From Pseudacidobacterium sp036264445 (lineage in GTDB: Bacteria; Acidobacteriota; Terriglobia; Terriglobales; Acidobacteriaceae), in NCBI GenBank assembly GCA_036264445.1, contig DATAQW010000109.1, forward strand, positions 1 to 9,837: a DNA stretch of 9,837 nucleotides, written 5' to 3'. Every line of letters starts with the position of its first letter. Position 1 is the first letter of the stretch. The translations under genes and the position numbers were made by a program. This document shows, piece by piece, positions 1-6,371 of this stretch. The notes under the pieces are model-generated. The model made no database searches, was not told where the DNA came from, and worked only from the letters and a program-made list of their open reading frames with translations.

Positions 1-1
1 T

Positions 2-76
2 GAGCCGCTCGCCGATTCCCTGATTACGCTCGCCGCCGGCAGCGTTGCTTCCCAGACAACCACGGTGCAAAGATGA
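2..76 (+). CDS. C-terminal end of an upstream gene, probably the heme-exporter ATPase CcmA (partial)
   Basis: Frame 2 is open from the window edge to a TGA at 74-76 and encodes only about 24 residues, beginning EPLADSLITLAAGS and ending TTTVQR. This is too short to identify by itself. The TGA overlaps the ATG of the next gene in an ATGA junction, which is the mark of a translationally coupled upstream gene in the same operon. CcmB, the membrane partner of the ABC ATPase CcmA, lies two genes downstream, and I recall ccmA-ybaK-ccmB clusters in acidobacteria, so CcmA is the best guess. The identity is inference from position; that a coding frame ends here is better supported. Confidence 0.45.
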   Translation, partial: EPLADSLITLAAGSVASQTTTVQR

Positions 77-552
77 AGACTAACGCCGCACGCTATCTCG
101 ATTCCCTCAACATCCGCTACGAACTGCGCGACTACTCGCTCGATAGCGAGGATTTCTCTGCCATTCTTGTTGCAGAGAAGATCGGCTTGCCTCCAGAGCA
201 GGTCTTCAAGACTTTGCTTTGCGTAACGAGCGACAAAGAGCATATCTTCGCCGTCGTTCCAGGCAATGCAGAACTTGATTTCAAGAAGCTTGCGCAGGCT
301 GCGGGCGCGCGCAAGGCTGAAATGGTTTCACTCAAAGACATCCAGCCACTCACCGGATATATTCGCGGCGGAGTCACCGTCTTTGGCGCAAAGAAAGATT
401 TCCCTGTCTACGTTGACGAAACGATTGAACTGTTTGACGTGATCTCTGTCTCCGCCGGAACACGCGGCACGCAGATCATCCTTTCACCTGCAGATTACAT
501 CCGTGCTTCTCAGGCCAATATTGCTGCTCTGACGAAAGAAGGCACATCGTGA
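73..552 (+). CDS. ybaK: YbaK/EbsC family Cys-tRNA(Pro) deacylase
   Basis: This encodes a 159-residue single-domain protein, the same length as E. coli YbaK. The family hydrolyses Cys-tRNA(Pro) formed by mistakes of prolyl-tRNA synthetase and acts in trans in the cytoplasm. Sequence support: the N-terminal helix (NAARYLDSLNIRYELRDY) matches the YbaK start, VFKTLL places Lys46 exactly where the essential Lys46 of E. coli YbaK lies, and the glycine-rich TGYIRGGVTVFG (94-105) and the later VSAGTRG match the substrate-pocket loops (YbaK has STGYLVGGISPLG and VSGGKRG). The ATG overlaps the previous stop by 4 nt and its own TGA overlaps the GTG of ccmB, so it sits inside a heme-exporter operon. Other members of the superfamily (ProXp-ala, EbsC) are possible, but the resemblance is closest to YbaK. 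No defects are seen. Confidence 0.9.
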   Translation: MKTNAARYLDSLNIRYELRDYSLDSEDFSAILVAEKIGLPPEQVFKTLLCVTSDKEHIFAVVPGNAELDFKKLAQAAGARKAEMVSLKDIQPLTGYIRGGVTVFGAKKDFPVYVDETIELFDVISVSAGTRGTQIILSPADYIRASQANIAALTKEGTS

Positions 553-1220
553 GGCAGCCGTATTTCGTCACGCACCTGCTCAAGGATCTGCGTCTTGAGT
601 GGCGGTCGAAGGATGCCATCAACTCGATGCTCTTCTTTGCCCTGCTGGTGGTGGTGCTCTTCAGCCTTGCCTTCGATCCGACGCGTGAATCGTCGCGCCA
701 AATTGCGGGTGGAATCCTCTGCGTGGCCACGATGTTTGCCTCTGTCTCGGCGCTGAACCAGGCATGGGCGCGCGAACTGCGGCATCAAGTGCTGGACGCG
801 CAGCGCATGACTCCCGCTCCAGCTGCATCGCTGTTTCTGGGCAAGGTACTGGCGAATTTTCTATTTGTAACCGTAGTTGAGCTGATTCTTGCGCCTGTTT
901 TCATCATCTTCTACAACCTGCATGCCCTCGGAAATGGCTGGCTGCTGGCTCTGGTGCTTCCACTGGGAACGTGGGCACTGGTCGTAAATGGGACATTTTT
1001 TGCTGCGCTCTCCATCCGTACACGAAACCGGGAACTGCTGCTGCCGTTGCTGCTGTTCCCGTTGTTTATTCCGGCATTGCTTGCGATGGTACTGGCAGCC
1101 AGCTATATTCTGACGGGAGAGCAGGACCCCGGTCTCTGGATCAAGATGCTCTTCGGTTACGACGTGATCTACACAACAATCTGCCTATTACTGTTTGAGA
1201 TTGTGCTGCACGCTGAATAG
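549..1220 (+). CDS. ccmB: Heme exporter membrane protein CcmB
   Basis: This encodes a 223-residue polytopic membrane protein with about six hydrophobic segments, at roughly residues 26-43, 52-70, 98-122, 129-153, 162-188 and 200-220. The start resembles CcmB: a short amphipathic KDLRLEWRSKDAIN segment before the first membrane span, then FDPTRESSRQIAGGILCVATMFASVSALNQAWARE. The length matches the usual 220 or so residues. CcmB is the permease that pairs with the ATPase CcmA, and with CcmC, in presenting heme to the chaperone CcmE for cytochrome c maturation at the cytoplasmic membrane. The start is GTG at 549, overlapping the ybaK stop (GTGA), with an AAGAAGG ribosome binding site at 536-542. 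The expected next genes (ccmC, ccmE) are absent: a convergent hydrolase begins 39 nt downstream, so the operon ends here. Confidence 0.9.
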   Translation: MRQPYFVTHLLKDLRLEWRSKDAINSMLFFALLVVVLFSLAFDPTRESSRQIAGGILCVATMFASVSALNQAWARELRHQVLDAQRMTPAPAASLFLGKVLANFLFVTVVELILAPVFIIFYNLHALGNGWLLALVLPLGTWALVVNGTFFAALSIRTRNRELLLPLLLFPLFIPALLAMVLAASYILTGEQDPGLWIKMLFGYDVIYTTICLLLFEIVLHAE

Positions 1221-1259
1221 ATCCGTATCCCATCTTTTCTACCTTTAAAACCAGCACTG

Positions 1260-2747
1260 CTATTTAATTTTCTTCCACTCCTCGTTGTGCGCTCTCTGAT
1301 GAAAGGTAATGGCGTCGATGGAACCATCAGGGCCTTTGTGAAACTCAAATTCAGCTTCATTCGATAAGTTAAAAAATTCCGTCGGGGATTCGGGAAACAA
1401 TTCCAATGGATCTGGATCAAACGGCGGAACCTGCATGTAGAGCTTATTGTTGTCAAGCGTAACAATGAGTTTCAGATGTGGGTTGATTTGGTATGAGCCT
1501 ACATAGGTGGGTAGGATTGCGGGATCAATCTTTACCAAAGTGCGTTCAACCTGGTGAAAATCTGGCCAGCCATATTCCTTTGCAATGGAACGCTCAATTT
1601 CGGCGATTAGCGATTGCCCTCGATCACCATTCGTCATGATTGCAAATCCTGGACCACCGTCGGCATAGGCTTGAAAATCTGCTTCAAAACCATCATTCGA
1701 GCCACCGTGGCCGAAACGCAGAGAAGAGGACCCTGGATGATCGAGGCCAAACCCCAAGCCATAATCGTTTTTTTCAGGAGTGAGCATCTGATGCACCATT
1801 TGCTGCGAAAGAATGGCATGTGATTTACCTGCATATTCTTTCTCGACTTCAATGGCCATGTGCGCGAGATCCGAAGACGTTGTCCAAAGCCCTGCCGGCG
1901 CCATTTCTGGATAGATATGCCACAGACCCTGCACAGGATGGCCGTCGCCGTCATAGGCATCGGCTGCCCTTGCCCGGAGTGTTTCAGGCAACGGTTGCTC
2001 ATAGGTGCTGTGCGCCATTTGGGCCGGACCGAGGACTAGATCATGCATCAGTTTGGGATAACTCTCGCCCGTCACTTCCGTCAGCAACAACTGCAGAATC
2101 ACATAGCCACCGCCTGAATAGCGCCAATTTGTCCCTGGCACTGTGTCTACACGAATTGCGGCAGTATTAGCAGGCTTTTCTCCATTAAGAATTTGATTGA
2201 GGGTTGGGAGAGGCTCACTCACGGCATAACCGGGAAAGCCGTGCACAGTAAGTCCGGCAGTATGACTTAGAATGCGTCGCACGGTTACTTTTTGCTCTTT
2301 CGTAAATTCGTTTTCCGGTACTTTCCACTCCCGCAGCTTTGTATTCACATCTTCGTTGAGGTTGAGCTTACCCTCTTCGACCAGACGAAGAGCAGCCAGA
2401 GCAGAAACGGGTTTGCTGATGGAGGCTGCCTGGAAGAGTGTATCTGGAGTGACAGGCTTGTTTGCTGCAACATCAGCCAGACCATAGCCACGCGCCCAGA
2501 CAATTTCGCCGCGATCGAAATAGGCAATACTTACGCCGGGAACGTGATAGTACTTCAAGCGGTCATCCAGGTTCATCGGTGCGGATGGCTGTCCCTTGAT
2601 CACCACCAGCGGGACCAGACCATGAATCACGCGGTCAATTTGCGCATCGATAGTCTGCTCGTTCGGATGAGTTGTTTGGCAGAGTGCACAGGGGATTGAA
2701 AGCAGGCAAATGACGGACAGCGAAGCGAACCGCAGAAGAGTCTTCAA
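1260..2747 (-). CDS. Exported serine hydrolase, class C beta-lactamase / PBP4* fold
   Basis: The 495-residue product has a Sec-type signal peptide (MKTLLR, then a hydrophobic stretch to ALC-Q near residue 23) and so probably acts in the periplasm or outside the cell. The beta-lactamase-related domain covers about residues 35-400 with all three catalytic motifs: SISK (Ser109, Lys112), YSG (Tyr210) and HGG (347-349, in place of KTG). SHTAGL at 161-166 is also typical of this family (Pfam PF00144). A beta-rich tail, about 412-495, resembles the C-terminal domain often attached to these hydrolases. The substrate cannot be told from sequence: peptidase, esterase and DD-carboxypeptidase activities all occur, and true beta-lactamase activity should not be assumed. 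The start is TTG at 2745-2747; no in-frame ATG or GTG near the 5' end would keep the signal peptide. The gene is single, convergent with ccmB and divergent from aroG. Sampled lines are about 37-50% GC against 57-68% in sampled lines of ccmB and feoB, which hints at later acquisition. Confidence 0.88.
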   Translation of the reverse strand: MKTLLRFASLSVICLLSIPCALCQTTHPNEQTIDAQIDRVIHGLVPLVVIKGQPSAPMNLDDRLKYYHVPGVSIAYFDRGEIVWARGYGLADVAANKPVTPDTLFQAASISKPVSALAALRLVEEGKLNLNEDVNTKLREWKVPENEFTKEQKVTVRRILSHTAGLTVHGFPGYAVSEPLPTLNQILNGEKPANTAAIRVDTVPGTNWRYSGGGYVILQLLLTEVTGESYPKLMHDLVLGPAQMAHSTYEQPLPETLRARAADAYDGDGHPVQGLWHIYPEMAPAGLWTTSSDLAHMAIEVEKEYAGKSHAILSQQMVHQMLTPEKNDYGLGFGLDHPGSSSLRFGHGGSNDGFEADFQAYADGGPGFAIMTNGDRGQSLIAEIERSIAKEYGWPDFHQVERTLVKIDPAILPTYVGSYQINPHLKLIVTLDNNKLYMQVPPFDPDPLELFPESPTEFFNLSNEAEFEFHKGPDGSIDAITFHQRAHNEEWKKIK

Positions 2748-2755
2748 TCGAGCCG

Positions 2756-2760
2756 CCTTT
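2756..2760 (-). promoter_or_regulatory. Ribosome binding site that decides the TTG start of the serine hydrolase
   Basis: On the minus strand the sequence reads GAAAGGCGGCTCGATTG. AAAGG lies 8 nt before the TTG at 2747-2745. With the intact signal peptide that follows, this makes TTG the most likely start. Confidence 0.6.
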
Positions 2761-2836
2761 CAAGAAACAGGACGAACCATATCAATGAAGCGCTCTTACG
2801 TGATCGTGCAACTTTCCTTCTCATTGGGCTGGTTCT

Positions 2837-2842
2837 TATAAA
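2837..2842 (+). promoter_or_regulatory. Possible -10 element upstream of the DAHP synthase gene
   Basis: TATAAA at 2837-2842 is a fair -10 match, but only a poor -35 (TTTCCT near 2813-2818) lies at the right distance. Transcription from it would begin close to the dyad at 2848-2867. A rival -10, CATAAT at 2887-2892, lies 17 nt after GTGGAA (2864-2869) and would start transcription almost on the ATG at 2897, giving a leaderless mRNA. Neither is certain. Confidence 0.25.
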
Positions 2843-2847
2843 GGCCA

Positions 2848-2867
2848 CCACAACATCCGCGTTGTGG
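2848..2867. promoter_or_regulatory. Perfect 7-bp dyad in the leader of the DAHP synthase gene (operator or RNA hairpin)
   Basis: CCACAAC (2848-2854) and GTTGTGG (2861-2867) are exact inverted repeats separated by ATCCGC. The dyad lies in the divergent intergenic region between the serine hydrolase and the DAHP synthase, just downstream of a possible -10 element. There is no T-run after it, so it is not a standard terminator. An operator for a repressor or a 5' leader hairpin are both possible. That it regulates aroG is inference. Confidence 0.45.
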
Positions 2868-2896
2868 AAGCACCTGTTAAATTAAACATAATATCC

Positions 2897-3949
2897 ATGT
2901 TCTACCCCACAAATAATCTTCGTATTAAGGCGACGAAAGTCGTCCTTCCCCCGGTGTTTTTGCAGGAAGAGATTCCGGTAACGGAAACAGCTTCGGCGAC
3001 GGTTTTTCAAGCGCGCAATGAGATTGCCGGCATTCTGAACGGTGATGACCATCGACTGATTGTGATTGTTGGCCCCTGCTCGATTCATGACCCTAAGGCA
3101 GCGCGTGAATACGCTGGCTTGTTGAAAGGCGCGATTGCCGAGTTCTCAAAAGATCTGATGATCGTAATGCGGCTCTACTTTGAGAAGCCGCGCACCACTC
3201 TGGGCTGGAAAGGGCTGATCAACGATCCGCACCTTGACGAGTCATTCCGCATCAACGATGGTCTGCGCATTGCACGCCACCTGCTGCTCGATCTTGCCGA
3301 GATGGGCGTGCCGGCAGGAACTGAGTTTCTCGACATGATTTCTCCGCAGTATGTGGCGGAACTGGTCAGCTGGGGCGCGATCGGCGCGAGGACGACCGAG
3401 AGCCAGGTGCATCGCCAGCTTGCTTCGGGGCTTTCCTGCCCTGTGGGGTTCAAGAACGGCACGTCGGGCAATGTGCAGATTGCGATCGAGGCGATCCTTT
3501 CCGCGAGCCATTCGCATACTTTTCTTGGCACATCGGAAACAGGCCAATCGGCGATTCTCTTCACAGCAGGCAATCCCGACTGCCATATCATTCTGCGTGG
3601 CGGCCGCCAGACGACAAACTATGATGCTGCCTCAGTCGCTTCGACTGCCGAGCAGATGGGAAAAGCCGGTATCCTGCCGCGCATCATGATCGATTGTAGC
3701 CATGCCAACAGTGGCAAGGACCACCGAAAACAGGGGGCAGTTTGCCGCAACGTCGCCGAACAGATTGCGGCAGGCGACAGGCGCATCATGGGCGTGATGC
3801 TTGAGAGCAATCTGGTTGCGGGGGCGCAACAGCTTGTTCCGGGCCAGCCTCTTACTTATGGGCAGAGCATTACCGACGCCTGCATCGATTGGCAGGAAAC
3901 TCATGGACTTCTTGGCGAATTAAGCTCTGCGATCCGCTCAGCCCGTTAA
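2897..3949 (+). CDS. aroG: 3-deoxy-D-arabino-heptulosonate 7-phosphate (DAHP) synthase, class I, AroF/G/H type
   Basis: The enzyme condenses phosphoenolpyruvate and erythrose 4-phosphate to DAHP, the first step of the shikimate pathway, in the cytoplasm. From ATG 2897 the protein has 350 residues, equal to E. coli AroG, and its first residues (MFYPTNNLRIKATKVVLPP) align with AroG MNYQNDDLRIKEIKELLPP. Seen directly: GPCSIHDP with the metal ligand Cys61, YFEKPRTTLGWKGLINDP (94-111), GARTTESQVHRQLASGLSCPVGFKNGT (163-189), and His269, Glu303 and Asp327 matching the AroG ligands His268, Glu302 and Asp326. Asp146, Pro150 and Ser180, positions linked to feedback inhibition in AroG, are kept, so allosteric control by an aromatic amino acid is plausible; which one cannot be told. 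An in-frame GTG at 2864 would add 11 residues, but it lies inside an inverted repeat and has no homologous N-terminus. Neither start has a clear ribosome binding site. The gene stands alone. Confidence 0.93.
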   Translation: MFYPTNNLRIKATKVVLPPVFLQEEIPVTETASATVFQARNEIAGILNGDDHRLIVIVGPCSIHDPKAAREYAGLLKGAIAEFSKDLMIVMRLYFEKPRTTLGWKGLINDPHLDESFRINDGLRIARHLLLDLAEMGVPAGTEFLDMISPQYVAELVSWGAIGARTTESQVHRQLASGLSCPVGFKNGTSGNVQIAIEAILSASHSHTFLGTSETGQSAILFTAGNPDCHIILRGGRQTTNYDAASVASTAEQMGKAGILPRIMIDCSHANSGKDHRKQGAVCRNVAEQIAAGDRRIMGVMLESNLVAGAQQLVPGQPLTYGQSITDACIDWQETHGLLGELSSAIRSAR

Positions 3950-3956
3950 AAAACGA

Positions 3957-3981
3957 CCCAGGGTTAGCTTGGCAACCTGGG
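3957..3981 (+). terminator. Hairpin after the DAHP synthase gene, possible weak terminator
   Basis: CCCAGGGTT (3957-3965) pairs with AACCTGGG (3974-3981) around an 8-nt loop; the stem has 8 bp with one bulged G. It begins 8 nt after the TAA. The only T-run is TTTT at 3991-3994, 9 nt beyond the stem, so if it terminates transcription it is not a textbook intrinsic terminator. Confidence 0.45.
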
Positions 3982-4039
3982 CACTCTCAGTTTTCAATTC
4001 CTTCAAGCAATTAGGATTAAATTAGTCGCAGTTTGCTGT

Positions 4040-4330
4040 ATGATGAATCAGAAGGATTTGTACCCTCATCTGATTACTGGAAGATGTGCAACCTTGACTG
4101 CGTTGAGTGAATTGCGAATTGGCGGATTAGGTGTGGTGGAAACGCTGCAACTTCCCGATGAAATTCAGCACCATTTGATGCACATGGGGTTTATGCCAGA
4201 GGCGCGGGTGAGGGCGATAAGGTGTGCGCCGACAGGTGATCCCACGGTGTATGCCATAGATGGGATGGAAGTTGCCCTTCGGCGCGATACGGCGCGGTGG
4301 ATTACTGTCCGGGAGCTTGAGGAAGAGTGA
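4040..4330 (+). CDS. feoA: Ferrous iron transport accessory protein FeoA
   Basis: This encodes a small cytoplasmic SH3-like protein that partners the iron permease FeoB. The FeoA core runs from about ALSELRIGG (residue 21) to the end: LSEL-(I/K)-G, then HHLMHMGFMPEARVRAIRCAPTGDPTVYAIDGMEVALRRDTARWITV, the familiar (L/M)G(F/L)xP-G/E-V pattern followed by APxGDP and the LR-x-A strand. The 96-residue product from ATG 4040 is longer than the usual 75-80 because of about 18 extra N-terminal residues. No Shine-Dalgarno is seen near 4040. An in-frame TTG at 4094 has GGAAG at 4079-4083, 10 nt upstream, and would give a typical 78-residue FeoA, so the true start is unsettled. Its TGA (4328-4330) lies 2 nt before the ATG of feoB, which shows coupling. 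Confidence 0.87.
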   Translation: MMNQKDLYPHLITGRCATLTALSELRIGGLGVVETLQLPDEIQHHLMHMGFMPEARVRAIRCAPTGDPTVYAIDGMEVALRRDTARWITVRELEEE

Positions 4331-4332
4331 CC

Positions 4333-6222
4333 ATGAGCAGTTGTTGCACGCCAGGCACAATCGAGATTGAAGCGAGACCTCGGGTCGCTGGCAAGATACA
4401 TACCGTCGCTCTCATCGGTCCGCCAAACTCAGGCAAATCAACTCTCTTCAACCGCCTTACAGGACTGCGGCAGAAAGTCGCTAACTATCCCGGGGTCACC
4501 GTTGAACAGCACTACGGCAAAATGAGCGGCATTGACCGCAGCGATCTCACGCTCATCGATCTTCCGGGAATCTACAGCCTGAATACGCATTCTGAAGATG
4601 CGCGTGTGGCCGTTGATGTCCTGCATGGCAGAATGCCCGGAGCTCCCACGCCTGATGCTGTTCTCCTCGTTCTCGATTCCCTGCACCTGCAGCGCCAGTT
4701 GATGCTGGCTGCGCCGATCCTCGCGCTAGGGCTGCCGACAATGGTCCTACTCAACATGAGCGACCTAATGGAAACACGCGGCGGCGAGGTGGACACGCTG
4801 GCCCTTGCGCGCGAGTTGAGTGTTCCGGTTGCCAAGATCAGCGCCTCGCGCGGCACCGGACTTGACACTATCAGGCATTTTCTCGACCACAAAAGCGAAC
4901 CGATCAAAGCTGTTGCTCCGAAACTTGAATTGCCTGTGATGGGCAATCCGCGCTCGTACAGGCAATGGGCCACGGGCATCAGCACGCGGACGAAGTACAA
5001 AGCGCCGCTGTCTTCTGAATGGACGCGCAAGCTCGACTCCGTGCTACTGGGGCGCGTGACAGGGCCACTGTTCTTTATAGCTGTTGTCTTCGCTGTATTT
5101 CAGGTTGTGTTTTCGATTGGCCGTCCTGCCAGCGACATGCTTCAGGAGTTGCTGAATACCTCAGGCGACAAAGTTGGCCTGCTGCTTGGCAACGGCTGGT
5201 TGCAATCGCTCATGATTGACGGCGTATGGAAGGGCGTGGCTTCCGTACTCGTCTTTCTGCCGCAGATTCTGCTGCTATTCCTATTCATCGGGATCCTCGA
5301 AGACTCAGGTTATCTCGCCCGCGCAGCCTTGATCGCCGACCGCATGATGCGTGCCATTGGCCTGAACGGCAAGGCTTTCATCCCGCTGCTTTCCGCCTAT
5401 GCCTGCGCTGTGCCTGCGATCATGGCCACGCGCACCATTGAAAACAAGCGCGACCGTTTTGCGACCATCCTGGTGACTCCATTCATGACGTGTTCGGCGC
5501 GCCTGCCTGTATATTTGCTCATCATCGCTGCATTTGTTCCGAACAAGCCGCTGCTCGGAGATTTTTTCGGATTGCAGGCTGCGGTGATGGTTGGGCTTTA
5601 TGTGCTCGGATTTATTGCAGCGTTGTTTACGGCGCGCCTGCTAAAGTCTTCGATCCTGAAAGCATCATCGGCTCCCTTTATTCTGGAGCTGCCTCAGTAC
5701 CGTGTGCCTACATTTCGCTCACTCGGACTGCAACTGATCGATCGCGGCAAGGTCTTCTTAAAACAGGCCGGTACGGTAATCCTGAGCGTGATGATTGTGC
5801 TCTGGGTGTTGAGCCACATTCCCTTCCATGCCGGCTTAGCACAGAGCATCGTCGGCCGCGTTGGACAGTTTATTGAGCCGGTCATCAGGCCGCTTGGCTT
5901 CAACTGGAAGATCGGCATTGGCCTGCTCAGTTCCGTAATCGCGCGCGAGGTGATTGTCGGAACGCTGGGCAATCTGTACGGAGCTGATCCGGCAACGCAA
6001 TCACTCAATCTGCAGGCTGCTCTACGGCATGATCTGACTCTCGGCGGTGCAATGGCGCTGGTGGTCTTCTTTGCTTTTGCCATGCAATGCACTTCGACGC
6101 TCGCCATAGTGAGGCGCGAAACGAACAGCTGGAAGTGGCCGGCTTTGCAATTTGCTTATATGAGTGTGCTGGCCTATGTCGCGGCTCTGGCGACCAACCT
6201 CTTGGTTTCGCATTTTTTCTAG
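4333..6222 (+). CDS. feoB: Ferrous iron transporter FeoB
   Basis: This is the inner-membrane Fe(II) importer with a cytoplasmic GTPase domain. In the numbering from the alternative GTG at 4327, the G motifs are G1 GPPNSGKST (31-39), G2 Thr58 in YPGVTVE, G3 DLPG (78-81), G4 NMSD (143-146) and G5 SASRGTG (172-178). A helical spacer follows, then the membrane part from about 245, with two Gate segments: LSAYACAVPAIMATRTIENKRDR (355-377) plus MTCSARLPVY, and the related repeat GIGLLSSVIAREVIVGTLGNLYG (529-551). The C-terminal QCTSTLAIVRRETNSWKWP block is intact, so the shorter length (about 630 against 773 in E. coli) is a natural variant and not a truncation. The ATG at 4333 is preferred because GAGGAAG (4319-4325) sits 7 nt before it; GTG 4327 would add two residues. 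No feoC follows. A Cys-Cys pair lies at residues 6-7 of the same numbering. Confidence 0.95.
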   Translation: MSSCCTPGTIEIEARPRVAGKIHTVALIGPPNSGKSTLFNRLTGLRQKVANYPGVTVEQHYGKMSGIDRSDLTLIDLPGIYSLNTHSEDARVAVDVLHGRMPGAPTPDAVLLVLDSLHLQRQLMLAAPILALGLPTMVLLNMSDLMETRGGEVDTLALARELSVPVAKISASRGTGLDTIRHFLDHKSEPIKAVAPKLELPVMGNPRSYRQWATGISTRTKYKAPLSSEWTRKLDSVLLGRVTGPLFFIAVVFAVFQVVFSIGRPASDMLQELLNTSGDKVGLLLGNGWLQSLMIDGVWKGVASVLVFLPQILLLFLFIGILEDSGYLARAALIADRMMRAIGLNGKAFIPLLSAYACAVPAIMATRTIENKRDRFATILVTPFMTCSARLPVYLLIIAAFVPNKPLLGDFFGLQAAVMVGLYVLGFIAALFTARLLKSSILKASSAPFILELPQYRVPTFRSLGLQLIDRGKVFLKQAGTVILSVMIVLWVLSHIPFHAGLAQSIVGRVGQFIEPVIRPLGFNWKIGIGLLSSVIAREVIVGTLGNLYGADPATQSLNLQAALRHDLTLGGAMALVVFFAFAMQCTSTLAIVRRETNSWKWPALQFAYMSVLAYVAALATNLLVSHFF

Positions 6223-6255
6223 TAAACTATAGAAGAGAGCGGCAACGGATTTCAT

Positions 6256-6289
6256 ATTCCTGACAACCGCGGCGACACGCCCCAGGAAT
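6256..6289 (+). ncRNA. First stem-loop in the feoB-ybiT intergenic leader
   Basis: ATTCCTG (6256-6262) pairs exactly with CAGGAAT (6283-6289). Inside, GGCG (6271-6274) can pair with CGCC (6278-6281) around ACA. It starts 34 nt after the feoB stop. It could be a 3' end structure of feoAB or part of the ybiT leader. There is no T-run directly after it, so an intrinsic terminator is unlikely. No ATG-initiated leader peptide is seen in 6223-6371. Confidence 0.4.
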
Positions 6290-6318
6290 TTCGAAAAACA
6301 TTTTCACAACAGAAAACA

Positions 6319-6350
6319 CAGAGACATCTTCGACGAAGAGTCTGTCTCTG
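6319..6350 (+). promoter_or_regulatory. Strong 13-bp stem-loop in the 5' leader of the YbiT-type ABC-F gene
   Basis: CAGAGACA (6319-6326) pairs with TGTCTCTG (6343-6350), and the directly adjoining TCTTC (6327-6331) pairs with GAAGA (6335-6339) around GAC. The result is 13 bp with one 3-nt bulge (GTC, 6340-6342) and no mismatch. It ends 10 nt before the AGGA ribosome binding site (6361-6364) of the gene at 6372. The following bases are not T-rich, so it is not an intrinsic terminator. A translational or mRNA-stability role for ybiT is the simplest reading, by inference. Confidence 0.5.
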
Positions 6351-6371
6351 TCTGAGTAACAGGATTGCATC

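Noticed and set aside
1221..1259. Possible bidirectional terminator between ccmB and the hydrolase (TTAAA, AGCACTGCT, TTTAA)
   Set aside because: The pairing is short and AT-only at the outside, and the core palindrome has a one-base loop. It is too weak to call.
4008..4026. AT-rich stretch TTAGGATTAAATTAG upstream of feoA, considered as a Fur or DtxR-type iron box
   Set aside because: It has no clear dyad symmetry and matches neither consensus well. Iron regulation of feoAB is likely on general grounds but is not shown here.
6200..6235. Promoter-like TTGGTT with TAAACT or TATAGA around the feoB stop
   Set aside because: Spacing is 15 or 20 nt and both elements are imperfect, so support is too thin, although a ybiT promoter somewhere near here is expected.
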